A DNA stretch of 64,000 bases from Avena insularis (lineage: Eukaryota; Streptophyta; Magnoliopsida; Poales; Poaceae). Location: contig JAJUPC010000038.1 in NCBI GenBank assembly GCA_023614405.1, positions 1,302,001 to 1,366,000 on the forward strand. Reading direction: 5' to 3'. Both the position numbers and the translations under genes were made by a program. The notes under the pieces are model-generated. The model had not been told where the DNA came from, did no database searches, and worked only from the letters and a program-made list of their open reading frames with translations. Shown here in pieces: positions 22,268 through 33,716 of the stretch; position 1 is the stretch's first letter, and each line of letters opens with the position of its first letter.

Positions 22268-23960
22268 TGAAGGGTTTCGCGGCATAGTAAATCAAAATTT
22301 TCTACAGATGCGAACAGAGGGAAAGCCAAGATCTAATCTAGGAGATGCAAACAACGAGATAGATTGGATTAGATCTTCATACCCTTGAAGATTCAAGATT
22401 GGAACGCTCATTTAACGTGGGTGATGTAGTCGTACTCGCTTCTCCTCCTCGCGATCTGATCCGATCTAGCACCACAAGTGGCGGTGCCTCCGTGAGATGC
22501 ACACGTGCAGCACCTCGACGTCTCCTCCTTCCTTGGTCCAACAAGTATGGTGGAGAGATGGGTTGGATCTAAAACGCGACGGCGCGGTGCAATTGGTGGA
22601 GAATTTCTGCAGCAGGCTTCACTACAAGCGATGGGAGGAGAGAGAGGAGGCAGGGAGGCTAGGGTTGGAGGAAGGTGTAGGGGTTGGTGCGCCCAGCCCT
22701 CTATATATAGAGGGGTGGGCAGCCCCAGCCCTCCCCCAAGCAAAGGCCGGCGGCCCCAAGGAGGAAGAGTGGGGGGCAAGGAAACCCCCCTTTCTAGAAG
22801 CTCTATCTAGAGTTTAAACCTCTCTTGGCCGGCTGGGCCCTATGGGGCCTTGTGCCCCTGGACCAATGCAGCCAGGGCACTCCCTCATAGGCCCATGCCC
22901 CCTCCCGAAAGGTGATGCCACGTTGGTCCCCTTCCGAAAGGTTCTAGAAGCTTCCGGTACAATACCGATTAACCCGGAACAATTCCGAACTCCAAAAAAC
23001 TGCACTGCCTTATATGAATCTTATTCTACGGACCACTCCCGAACCTCTCGTGATGTCCCGGATCCCATCCGAGACTCCGAACAAAAACTCATAAACCAAT
23101 TATCCAATCTATCCTAGCGTCGAGACACGTTAAGTCTGTGACCCTGCGGGTTCGAGAATATGCGTATATGATCTTCTATCAATAATCAACAGGGTCTGAA
23201 ACCCATATTGACTCCACACATTCATCGATGATCATATCGGATGAACCACGATGCCAGGATTCAATCAATCCCATATATATATTCCCTTCATCTCGCGATA
23301 TTTTACTTGCCCGAGATTTGATCGTTTGCACCGCCATACCTAGTTCAATCTCGCTCACAAAGTACTTTACTGCTTCAGAATCCGATATCACTTTGTGATT
23401 AACTCCTTAACCACATGCTTGCAAGCAGTGTTGATATCGACACGAGTGGGCCCAAAGTATATCTCTCCGACTTGGGAGGGACAAATCCCATCTCGATACA
23501 TACAACCCAATGATACTTTCCGATCACCCGAGAGACACCTTTATGATCACCCTCTCATAGGATGACGTTTGATGACCTCAAAGCTTTCTTCCGATACCAG
23601 GGAGTTGTATTATCTCATGGTCTAAGGAATACAATATTGACATAAGAAAAGCTTCGCAAAGACGAACACGATGACACGATCTAATTGCTTCGCTTAGTTT
23701 GGGTCTGTCCATCATATTATTCTCCCAATGATATGATCTCATTATCAATTGACAACTCATGTCTATGGTTAGGAAACCTTAACCATCATTGATCAATGAG
23801 CTAGTCCATAGAGGCGCATTAGGGACACGTGTTGTTCACAAACCACACAAGTATTAAAGTTTCCGCTTAATACAATTCTAGCATGGAATATAAACATTAT
23901 CATGAGCAAGAATTATAATAATAACATCTTTATTATTGCCTCCAGGGCATAATTCCAACA
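22268..23960 (-). repeat. Copia-3 3' LTR
   Basis: On the minus strand it starts TGTTGGAATTATGCCCTGG (at 23960) and ends CCCTTCA (at 22268). A TATA motif (CTATATATAG) lies at 22701-22710. The polypurine tract GTGGGAGAC adjoins it on the right. Confidence 0.94.
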
Positions 23961-24138
23961 GTCTCCCACTTGCACTAGAGTCAATAATCTAGTTTACATT
24001 TGGCAACAATCTCACACCCATGGCACTGAGGTGCTGATCATGTTTTGCACGCGGAAGAGGTTTAGTCAACTAATCATGACATTCAGATCTGTATGTACTT
24101 TGCTAATCTTCGATCTCCATCCGCTATATAATCTTGGA

Positions 24139-25539
24139 TTATATGAAACTTATGTTGATATGCTTGGTCTTTGGATGATATCTTGGTTCCTTAGCGATCG
24201 ATATGGCGCCTGTTGTCACACACAATATCTCCAGTGGGTCCAATGCACTTGGAACCACGCCAAGCTCGATGAAGTTTCTGATCCAAACTCCTTCACATGA
24301 CGCTTCGCAGCAGCCATGTATTCCGCTTTCATCAGTAGATCCCGCGATCACGCTTTGCTTGCAGCTTCTGCAGCTCATAGCTCCTCCATTCAAAATATAC
24401 ACGTATCCTGTCTGAGATTTAGAATCATCCTTGTCGGTGTCAAAACTAGCGTCGACGTAACCTTTTACGACGAGCTATTCATCACCCCCATAGACTAAGA
24501 ACATTTCTTTAGTCCTATTTAGGTACTTTAGGATGTTCTTCACGGCTGTCCAAAGGTTCCACTCGGATCACTTTGATATCTCGTCAAACTAAGAGCATTG
24601 GACACATCCGTCTAGTACATAGCATGACATACATGATGGAACCTATGGCGAGGCATAAGGCACTTTGCTCATAGCTTCCCTATCATTTACCAGAATGGAC
24701 ACTGGCCTTGCTCAATATCTTACGACAACATAGGCACTGAACCTTTCTTTGCCTTATCCATTCAACCTTTTAACTTTGTCTAGGTATGTACTCTGGCTTA
24801 AAGCTATCAGGCGTCTTTGTCTATCTCTATAGATCTTGATGCCCAATATATAAGCAGCTTCACCTAGGTCTTTCATTGAAAAACACTTGTTCAAATAACT
24901 CTTCACATCGTTAAGCATGTTGATGTCATTTCCGATAATCAATATGCCATCCACATATAGTACCAGAAACGTCACTGAGCTCCCACTCACTTTCTTATAG
25001 ATGCAAGCTTCGTAGCAATTTGGAACAAATCCAAAGCTCTTGATCACTTGATCAAAACGAAGGTTCCAACTCCGAGATGCTTGCTTCAGTCCATAAATGG
25101 AACGCTGAAGTTTGCATACTTTATCAGCATCCTTAGGATCGACAAAACCTTCTGGTTGCATCATATAGAACTCTTCATCAATGTTGCCATTGAGGAACGC
25201 AGTCTTGACATCCATCTGCCATATTTCATAATCATGAAACGCAACAATTGCTAATAAAATCCGAATGGACTTAAACATCGCTACGGGAGAGAAAGTCTCA
25301 TCGTAGTCAACACCTTGAAATTGTCGAAAACCTTTCGCGACAAGCCATGCTTTATAGACGGTAACATTACCATCCGCGTCCGTTTTCTTCTTGAAGATCC
25401 ATTTGCACTCAACGGCCTTTCGGTCGCTAGGAGGGTCCACCAAAGTCCATACTTGGTTTTCGCCCATGGATCCCAATTCGGATTTCATGGCTTCTAGCCA
25501 TTTCTCGTAGTCCGGGCTCATCATCGCCTCATAGTTCAT
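24139..25539 (-). pseudogene. Copia-3 reverse transcriptase and RNase H, active site mutated
   Basis: The open stretch 25539-24754 encodes most of the reverse transcriptase: EAMMSPDYEKWLEAMKSE, ECKWIFKKKTD, DVKTAFLNGN and YGLKQASRSW. The catalytic YVDD box is changed to YVDG (GGC at 24946-24948), removing one of the two essential aspartates. RT and RNase H are then separated by frame breaks. The RNase H part is at 24402-24139 (AKEPRYHPKTKHI near its end), in which the CDN motif has become CVT. The enzyme cannot be active from this copy. Confidence 0.9.
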
Positions 25540-25663
25540 AGGTTCACCGTCTTATACTAACAAGACAACAAGATAGGTTGCCGCATTACCACTCAGAGGG
25601 GCACGCGACCTTGTCGACGCGACGCTCAAGAGCAAGATCGTCCAAGCTTCATGATCCTTGTCA

Positions 25664-27355
25664 TTAGCTTCCTCTATTGTTGGTGCAAAGGCACCGAACA
25701 ATTTTAGGTGCTGCGCTACTCTCCAATTCAAGAGAAGGTTCAATAACCTCGCCTAGCTCTACTTTCCTCCCACTCACTTCTTTCGAGAGAAACTCCTTCT
25801 CAAGAAAGGAACCGTTCTTCGCATAAACACTTTGCCTTCGGTTCTGCGGATAGAAGGTATACCCAATAGTTTCCTTAGGGTATCCTATGAAGACGCATTT
25901 CTCCGCTTTGGGTTCGAGCTTGTCCGGCATCAACTTCTTGACGTAAGCTTCGCATCCCCAAACTTTAAGAAACGACAACTTAGGTGTCGCACCAAACCAC
26001 AGTTCATACGGTGTCGTCTCAATGGATTTAGATGGTGCCCTATTTAAAGTGAATGCGGCGGTTTCTAATGCATAACCCCAAAATGATAACGGCAAATCAG
26101 TAAGAAACATCATCGATCGGACCATATCTAATAGGTGTGGTGTTCCGGGTGGCGTGAGTTGTGAAACGATTCCACTTGCTTTAAGATGCGTGAGAAAATC
26201 ATAACTCAAATATTCACCTCCACGATCGGATCGTAGAAACTTAATCTTTCTCTTACGATGGTTCTCCACTTCATTCTGAAATTCTTTGAACTTTTCAAAC
26301 GTTTCAGATTTATGTTTCATTAAATAGATATACCCATATCTACTTAAGTCATCGGTAAAAGTGAGAAAATAGCGATATCCACCGCGCGTCGAAACACTCA
26401 TCGGTCCGCATACATCGGTATGTATGATTTCCAACAAGTCCGTTGCTCGCTCCATCATACCGGAGAACGGGGTTTTGATCATCTTGCCCATGAGGCATGG
26501 TTCGCATGTGTCAAATGATTGAAAATCAAGAGACTCCAAAAGTCCATCAGAATGGAGTTTCTTCATGCGCTTTACACCAATATGACCTAGACGACAGTGC
26601 CACAAATAAGTAGTATTATCACTATCTACTTTGCATCTCTTAGCCTCAATGTTATGGATGTGTGTTTCATCCCTTTCGAGATTTAGAAGAAATAAACCAT
26701 TCACAATAGGTGCATGACCATAAAAGATGTTACTCATATAAATAGAACAACCATTATTCTCCGATTTAAATGAATAACCGTCTTGCAATAAACAAGATCC
26801 AGAAATAATGTTCATGCTCAACGCAGGCACATAATAACACTTATTAAGGTTTAAAACTAATCCCGAAGGTAAAACTAAGGAGAGCGTGCCGATGGCCATC
26901 ACATAAACTCTTGATCCGTTTCCAACGTGCATCGTCACCTCATCCCTCGCAAGCCGCCATCTATTCCGTAGCTCTTGTTTCGAGTTACAAATGTTAGCAA
27001 CTAAACCGGTATCAAATACCCAGGCACTACAACGAGGGCTAGTAAGGAAAACATCAATAACATGTATATCAAATATACCTTTGATGGTGCCAGCCTTCTT
27101 GTCCGCTAAGTACTTCGGACAGTTGCGCTTCCAGTGACCCTTGTCCTTGCAATAGAAGCACTCAGTGTCCGGTTTAGGACCAGACTTGAGCTTCTTCTCA
27201 GCAGGGGCAACGCGCTTGCCGCCGCCTTTCTTGAAGGGCTTCCTTGCACCCTTACCTTTATTGAAGGTGGGGGGCTTGTTGACCATCAACACATGATTAT
27301 TCTTTTTGATGTTCACCTCCGCTACTTTCATCTTAGCAAAGAGCTCAGTGATCAT
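25664..27355 (-). pseudogene. Copia-3 gag tail, protease and integrase with an active-site deletion
   Basis: A 563-codon open frame carries the gag zinc knuckle CFYCKDKGHWKRNC (about 27155-27115), the protease motif FDTG (near 27020), the GAG-pre-integrase region WHCRLGHIGVKRMKKLH and the integrase core. Asp residues in HTDVCGPM and RSDRGGEY are present, but the next segment reads TPPGTPHLLDM. Compared with Copia-1, about a dozen codons including the catalytic glutamate of SERRNR are missing near 26131-26137. The deletion is in frame, so the rest of the protein remains readable. A frameshift near 25740-25664 leads towards the RT segment. Confidence 0.9.
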
Positions 27356-27410
27356 ATCAGTGGAACCAATCTGATTGTGATCAACTACAAAACTTTTGTA
27401 GCTAGGAGTG

Positions 27411-27887
27411 TCAATCTTGAGCTCCTCGAATCTTGCGTCCAGCTTTCACATGCTGAGTGTAGCCCGTCATCTCAATGGCGTGCTCACTAACGGAACTCCC
27501 TTCCTCCATCTTGTAGTTAAAGAATTTCTTAGAGATCTCATATCTCTCAGAACGGGCTTGAGTCTGAAACATGTTTTTCAGCTCCTCGAGAATCTCAAAG
27601 GGCCCGACGAACTCCTCAAAACGATTTTGAAGATCCGATTCCATAGCATACAACATGGCGATCTTAATCAAATCATAATCATCCTTGCGCGACTGATAAA
27701 CAGCTTTTTCATCAGCCGGCGCATCTATAGCAGGGGCGTCACCTAGCGCTTTCTCAAGGACATAGTCCTTTTGTCCGCCAGCGAGAATGATTCTCAGAAT
27801 GCGGAACCATTTGGTGAAGTTAGACCCATTGTTTCTAAGCTTTTCTATCTCAGCAAAAACGTTGAAGTTGAAGTTGGACTTGGCCAT
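27411..27887 (-). pseudogene. Copia-3 gag, N-terminal part
   Basis: The gag frame starts at ATG 27885-27887 with MAKSNFNFNVFAE, the typical Angela-type gag start. It runs through NGSNFTKWFR, YVLEKALGDAP and EELKNMFQTQARSERYEISKKFF, which correspond to the retrotransposon gag core (same motif order as at base 1 of the window). It ends at a premature stop after a frameshift near 27430; the continuation is at 27355. Gag would assemble the particles that enclose the element RNA. Confidence 0.88.
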
Positions 27888-29112
27888 GTGATCTACAGTA
27901 TTTGCAAGTACAATTTAGACTATGTTCATGATAAATAGTTCAACTTAATCAAATTACTAGATGAACTCCCACTAAATTCAACATCCCTCAAGTTCTTTAG
28001 TGAACACGATCCAAACTCACCACACCTAATCCGATCATCACGAGAAGAGATGTGGTTTCAATGGTGGACAATGAAGTGTCGATCATATCATTCATATGAC
28101 TCATGCTTAACCTTTCGGTTCATGTGTTCCGAGGCCATGTCTGTACATGCTAGGCTCGTCAAGTAAAACCCAAGTATTTCCGCGTGTGCAAAACTAGCTT
28201 GCACCCGTTGTATGTGAGCGTAGAGTCTATAGCACCCGATCATCACGTGATGCTTGGACACGACGAACTTTCACAACGGTGCATACTTGGGGAGAACACA
28301 GTTTTTTTTATCTTGATCTTTAATCGAGGAATCATCTTATAATGCTACCGTCGCGATCTAAGCATAATAAGATACATAAAAGGATAAACATCACGTGCAT
28401 ATAACTTTATGTGACATGGTATAGCCAATCTTCGCGCAATGATCTCCATCTTGTGCGTTCCGGCATGTTCTCCATCACTCCACCATGATTGCCTCCACCA
28501 CGAATAGCAACTACAACTATTGCTAACTGCTTAGCGATAAAGTGAAACTATTACATGGCGTATAAGAAGTTGACACACAGGTCATACACAACTATAAAGA
28601 CAACCATATGGCTCCTGCCGGTTGTGTACTCATCGACATGCAAGTCGTGAAACATTACAAACATGATCATCGCATTCATTATACACATCACATCTTGGGC
28701 CATACCATATCACAGAAAACACTCCCTGCAAAAACAAGTTAGACGCCTCTACTTTGTTGTTGCATGTTTTACGTGGCTTATGGGAGTAGATGCTAAGAAC
28801 GATTCTTACCTACGGAAAGCCACAGCGGTGATATTATGGTTGCCAAACTCCGGTGTTAATCCCATGTCAACTATAGTAAGAGAAACTGACATCCACCAGC
28901 CGCATGTGTGGAACAAGCCACACGTCAAGTGCGGAGCCGGTCTCGCGAACGACGTTGCGTAAGGTTGGCCTGGACCGCTTTAATCTCACTATCCCGCGTC
29001 ATAAGAAGAACACAAACAAGAGGCTTGCAACAGAAAACATCAACGCCCGCAACAACCATGTTGCGTTCTACTTGTGAAACACATCTACGCATAGATCTAG
29101 CTCTGATACCAC
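27888..29112 (-). other. Copia-3 5' untranslated leader with tRNA-Met primer site (29100-29111)
   Basis: About 1.2 kb of untranslated leader separates the 5' LTR from gag. The primer-binding sequence TGGTATCAGAGC (minus strand, 29111-29100) lies one base from the LTR end and is complementary to the 3' end of initiator tRNA-Met, as usual for Copia. No coding sequence was recognised here. Confidence 0.88.
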
Positions 29113-30808
29113 TGAAGGGTTTCAAGGCATAGTAAATCAAAATTTTCTACAGATGCGAGGGGAAGCCAAGATCTAATCTAGGAGATGCAAACAACGAGAG
29201 ATTGGATTAGATCTTCATACCCTTGAAGATTCGACAATGAACGCTCTCGTTAAACGTGGGTGATGTAGTCGCATTTCGCTTCTCCTCCTCGCGATCCGAT
29301 CCGATCTAGCACCACAAGTGGCGGTGCCTCCGTGAGATGCACACGCAGCACACCTCGACGTCTCCTCCTTCCTTGGTCCAGCAAGTATGGTGGAGAGATG
29401 GGTTGGATCTACAACGCGACGGTGCGGTGCAATTGGTGGAGAATTTCTGCAGCAGGGCTTCGCCTACTAGCAGTCGGGAGGGAGAGAGGAGGGCAGCAGG
29501 GCGGCTAGGGTTGGAGGGGAAGGTGTAGGGGGTTGGTGCGCCCCCATCCCTCTATATATAGAGGGGTGGGCACAGCCCTAGCCCCTCCCCCAAGCCAAGG
29601 CCGGCGGCCCCAAGGAGGAAGAGTGGGGGGCAAGGAAACCCCCCTTTCTAGAAGCTCTATCTAGAGTTTAAACCTCTCTTGGCCGGCTGGGCCCTATGGG
29701 GCCTTGTGCCCCTGTCCCAATGCGGCCAGGGCACTCCCTCATAGGCCCATGCCCCCTCCCGGAAGGTGAGGACACGTTGGTCCCCTTCCGGAAGGTTCTA
29801 GAAGCTTCCGGTACAATACCGATTAACCTGGAACAATTCCGAACTCCAAAAAACTGCACTGCCTTATATGAATCTTATTCTCCGGACCACTCCGGAACCT
29901 CTCGTGATGTCCCGGATCCCATCCGAGACTCCGAACAAAAACTCATAAACCAATTATCCAATCTATCCTAGCGTCGAGACACGTTAAGTGTGTGACCTCG
30001 GGTTCGAGAATATGCGCATATGATCTTCTATCAATAATCAACAGCGGGTCCGAAACCCATATTGACTCCACACATTCATCGATGATCATATCGGATGAAC
30101 CACGATGCCAGGATTCAATCAATCCCATATATATATTCCTCCGTCTCGCGATATTTTACTTGCCCGAGATTTGATCGCTTGTACCATCATACCTAGTTCA
30201 ATCTCGCTCACGCAAGTACTTTACTGCTCCGTAATCCGATATCACTTTGTGATTAACTCCTTAACCACATGCTTGCAAGCGGTGTTGATATCGATTACCG
30301 AGTGGGCGAAGTATATCTCTCCGACTTGGGAGGACAAATCCCATCTCGATACATACAACCCAATGATACTTTCCGATCACCGAGAGACACCTTTATGATC
30401 ACCCTCTCATAGGATGACGCTTGATGACCTCAAAGCTTTCTTCCGATACCGGAGTTGTATTATCTCATGGTCTAAAGAATACAATATTTGACATAAGAAA
30501 AGCTTCAAAGACGAACACGATGACACGATCTAATTGCTTCGCTTAGTTTGGTCCGCCCATCATATCATTCTCCCAATGATATGATCTCATTATCAATTGA
30601 CAACTCATGTCTATGGTTAGAAACCTTAACCATCATTGATCAATGAGCTAGTCCATAGAGGCGCATTTAGGGACACGTGTTGTTCACAAACCACACAAGT
30701 ATTAAAGTTTCCGCTTAATACAATTCTAGCATGGAATATAAACATTATCATGAACAAGAATTATAATAATAACATCTTTATTATTCCCTCTAGGGCATAA
30801 TTCCAACA
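29113..30808 (-). repeat. Copia-3 5' LTR
   Basis: Same ends as the 3' LTR (TGTTGGAATTATGCCC at 30808, CCCTTCA at 29113). The TATA motif is at 29552-29561. As the 5' LTR it would drive transcription of the element leftward. Confidence 0.94.
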
Positions 30809-30813
30809 TAAAC

Positions 30814-32931
30814 TAGTGTCCTTTCAGTCACATCCTGATCTTGGTGCCAGTGCAAACACTTACCAAAAGTAGCAATAGCATTGTTTATATCATAGTCATT
30901 CCTATAGTCTAATGGCAATCCCAGGAACATCAACCATCTAGTAGAAAAATCCAACTCTTCTCTATGATTTTATCTATCATCATGAGGCATAAAACATACA
31001 AAGATACCGTTCTATAACTGATAAGGAATGTGATTCACAAGAGCAACTGTGGGTGCAGCACTACGCAGGAAGAAAAATTGGATACCAAAGAGACAAGGCT
31101 GATTTTGGGGTCGAGGGGGTGGCCTCCAGTAAGGTTCAAGATGAGGTAGAGGGGGTGGCATGAGCTCTGTAGTAACAACTTGGTCATGGCGACCCCGCGG
31201 CAACACAGACGGCGTGTAGAAGGTCCTACGCAGTCTTGTGGGGCCACCATCGATGACTTGATGGCCTTCAGGGATCCATCTCGTTGGATCAAGCGGGAAG
31301 TTAGCCATTGTCGACGAGATAGGCGTAGGCGGCGATTTTGAAGTAGGGTTCGGAGTTGTGTAGGAAGGGGAGAAGTTAGGAGAATCGACAAAGAACTATT
31401 TTCTCTTCTCCGAAACCTGGTTGATGCCGTCATTATGACACGTTTTGTCCAAATTGTCTTCTCTGGTTACAATGCCAACTCTATTTCCCTTAGGAATCCA
31501 CCGCTTCCTAGCTTGGCTCTTCTGCTTCAGGCACTCTTTCTTGATATTACCATAATGAAAGCAGGCCCGACTTCGAATTTGATTTGAGCATTGATTAGTA
31601 ACATGGCCCATACTTAAACATTTACCACACATAAAAACTCTATAGACCATATCATCAATCATTTTCCCAAAATCAAGATCCTCCTCATCTTGCACCTTGC
31701 TATTTGAATCCTTCCCATGAGAAGGTTGAGTTTCATCAGTAAACGTGCCAAACTGAATATTTTGTGTAACAGCAGAGACATATGGAGACATAATTACACC
31801 ATCCTTTCTCCTAAGTCGAGGACAATCATATCCGGCTTCTAAGTAAACATCTGCCTGATCTTTTGAGATGGGGCCTTCATAACCTTCACAAGCATCATAC
31901 TTTTCAAAAGCAGCAAAAGATAACTTCTTAGAAACAGAGTAATCCTTTCTAAAGCATGATCTTGCAGGCCTCTTTTTTAGAGAATGCAAAGCACGATTAG
32001 TTCTTTTTTTGTTGGGGCTAATAAGTGTCCACTCTTCATTACACTCCTTCTGCCAAGCATTAAATTATTTATTCCAAAGGGGACCTCCATTACTCCAAAG
32101 ATGAAAGAAGCATTTAAAATCCCTGCATGAATATTGTTGAAGGCCATAGACCAAAAATCCAACATATTTTGATGAAACTGAAAACTTGAAAACCCTTTCA
32201 GCAAGTTTGATAACCGAGAGATCCTATGCAGCACCTCCAATGCAGGACTCCAATGCCAAAGAAGCAGATTTATCATCAAGTTTAAATTTGGATCGGCCAA
32301 AGGAAACTACCATTAGAAAGTGATGTGCTTTGCCCAATGGATGTACAGTTGATCTGAATTTCCTCTTGACATCATTTTTGAAAGAAAGCCCCAATGAAAG
32401 ATCCATATTCAGAGAAGGAGCCAAAATTATAGGATCTATGATTGGGTCGATCAGATCAATATCAGGACTGCGGCCACATACCTCAGGTGAAAGAATGCAT
32501 GAAAGAACAATGACCTTAAACCTAGTGAAAGGCAGAATGGATCCGATCCTAGGTAGATCATTTAAGGAGATCTTATTACTACTGAGGCCACCTCCTTTTG
32601 CATTGATCAAGGCCAACCAATTGTGCTTAGGCCAAAGATGAATCTCACCATCATAGTGCATCTGACGACCCCGATCCAAATCCTTGGAAGTGGTATAAGT
32701 GACCCTCCATCGCCAAGTCGGATCCAGACATGACATGATCAAAGAAGGTTGGAAAAAAGGATACCACCTTGAAGAGGGGAGAACGCCAGAGAGAAAGGGT
32801 GGAAGGGGAGGGTTGATGGCCGGCAATCAGAGGAAGATCACCGGTGGCAAAGGTGGCTAGGGTTTAAGGTGGGGTGGGTGGGAGAGTCGACATTCTTCAC
32901 TGCATCTATGACTAGAAGTCCACCATACTTC
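30814..32931 (-). pseudogene. LINE ORF1 N-terminal part and 5' leader
   Basis: Minus-strand fragments in shifting frames (32826-32224, 32300-31977, 31989-31396, 31433-31012) form a decayed ORF1. The first fragment has SCLDPTWRWRVTYTT and NWLALINAKGG and contains no domain that I can name with certainty. The third contains a zinc knuckle CGKCLSMGHVTNQC (about 31640-31600) and a second, broken one (CFHYGNIKKEC, with Cys changed to Tyr). The LINE 5' end near 32890-32931 is GC-poor and non-coding. The protein would package LINE RNA; it continues beyond Copia-3 at 22267. Confidence 0.72.
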
Positions 32932-33600
32932 ATAATCATAATTTATACCTGACTTTCTTCCTTTGTCATTCTCCCAAGCTTCAGTGTTCTATTGAATACG
33001 GTCTAGGAGATCCCATTTAGCTTCTTCCATCATACGTGTCAATGATCTAGCACAAGAAGCATCTAGTAAATCTTTATCATGGAGAGAAAGCCTAGCATAA
33101 AATTTCTTCAGAATAATATTGTTAGCGAGTTCATGAATAGGACATTTAAGCATTAGTAACTTCAATCTCCCCCAAGCTTGAGCTGTACTCTCTCCATCAC
33201 GAGGCCAAAAGTTATTTATCAGATTTCTATCCTTATGAATCTCACTGGGAGGATAGAATTTAGAATAAAAGAGAGATGTCATTTCCTCCCATTCCATGGA
33301 TTGTCCATTCTTCAGCAGTTTATACCATTCTTCAGCTTTCCCTTTCAAGGATATAGAGAGTAACTTCTTCACATGTTTAGTTGTGATACCTACACACTTA
33401 AAGAACCTGCATAGTTCATGGATAAAAAGAAAATGGTCACCAGGGTGGACAGTTCCATCCCCTAAATAATAATTATCCATAACACGATGAACAATACTTG
33501 TAGGTATCTTAAAAGGATCTATCTCAATAGGTGGTGGTTCATCTACTACCCTAATAGTGGTAGTAGTTTTCCCAAACAGAAAACAAAGTGGGTTATCCAT
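32932..33600 (-). pseudogene. Gypsy-1 gag (N-terminal part)
   Basis: The frame starts at ATG 33598-33600 (MDNPLCFLFGK) and stays open to a TAG just after LLDRIQ near 32989. It carries the retrotransposon gag core: FLFIHELCRFFKCVGIT, LLSISLKGKAEEWYKLL, W.EMTSLFYSKFYPPSE and LKLLMLKCPIHELANNIIL. It continues past the stop to the LINE junction at 32932 and then in the 13527 block. Gag of this branch forms the particle core. The start was chosen because it follows the primer site at a normal distance and matches the typical first residues of the group. Confidence 0.88.
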
Positions 33601-33687
33601 ATTGGAAACAAAGTAACAAACAGAAACAAAAAGCAATACTCACGGTAGAAGTTTCCGTTACCAGTTCCACTCTTCAATAGCGCTTCA

Positions 33688-33704
33688 ATCCCCACAACGG
33701 CGCT
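33688..33704 (-). promoter_or_regulatory. Gypsy-1 primer-binding site region
   Basis: On the minus strand AGCGCCGTTGTGGGGAT lies 12 bases from the LTR end. It resembles the GGCGCCGTTGCCGGGGA-type primer site (tRNA-Asp class) common in these Gypsy elements, with a few mismatches. Confidence 0.65.
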
Positions 33705-33716
33705 AGAAAATAGTCT

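Larger units (their letters stand above)
22268..30808 (-). mobile_element. Copia-3: structurally complete Angela/BARE-like Copia (8541 bp)
   Basis: Two LTRs of 1693 and 1696 bp, a tRNA-Met-type primer site, gag, protease, integrase, RT, RNase H and a polypurine tract are all present in canonical order on the minus strand. The 5-bp target duplication TAAAC is perfect (22263-22267 and 30809-30813). The LTRs differ by scattered substitutions and small indels, so the insertion is moderately recent. It lies inside ORF1 of the LINE. Damage includes frameshifts between gag and pol, a deletion in integrase and a mutated RT active site. Confidence 0.95.
13528..32931 (-). mobile_element. LINE (L1-type non-LTR retrotransposon), split by CACTA-2 and Copia-3
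   Basis: On the minus strand the order is ORF1 (zinc knuckle), ORF2 (endonuclease, reverse transcriptase, RT zinc-binding domain) and a poly-A tail. Flanking 9-bp direct repeats ATAATCATA occur at 13519-13527 and 32932-32940. The span is 19,404 bp; removing CACTA-2 and Copia-3 with their target duplications leaves about 7.3 kb, a normal full length for a plant L1. It sits in gag of Gypsy-1. The exact 5' end (near 32931) is inferred from the target duplication. Confidence 0.85.

Noticed and set aside
22408..22817. Open frames of about 100-120 codons on both strands in the Copia-3 LTR
   Set aside because: They overlap on opposite strands within the LTR promoter/leader region and change length between the two LTRs.
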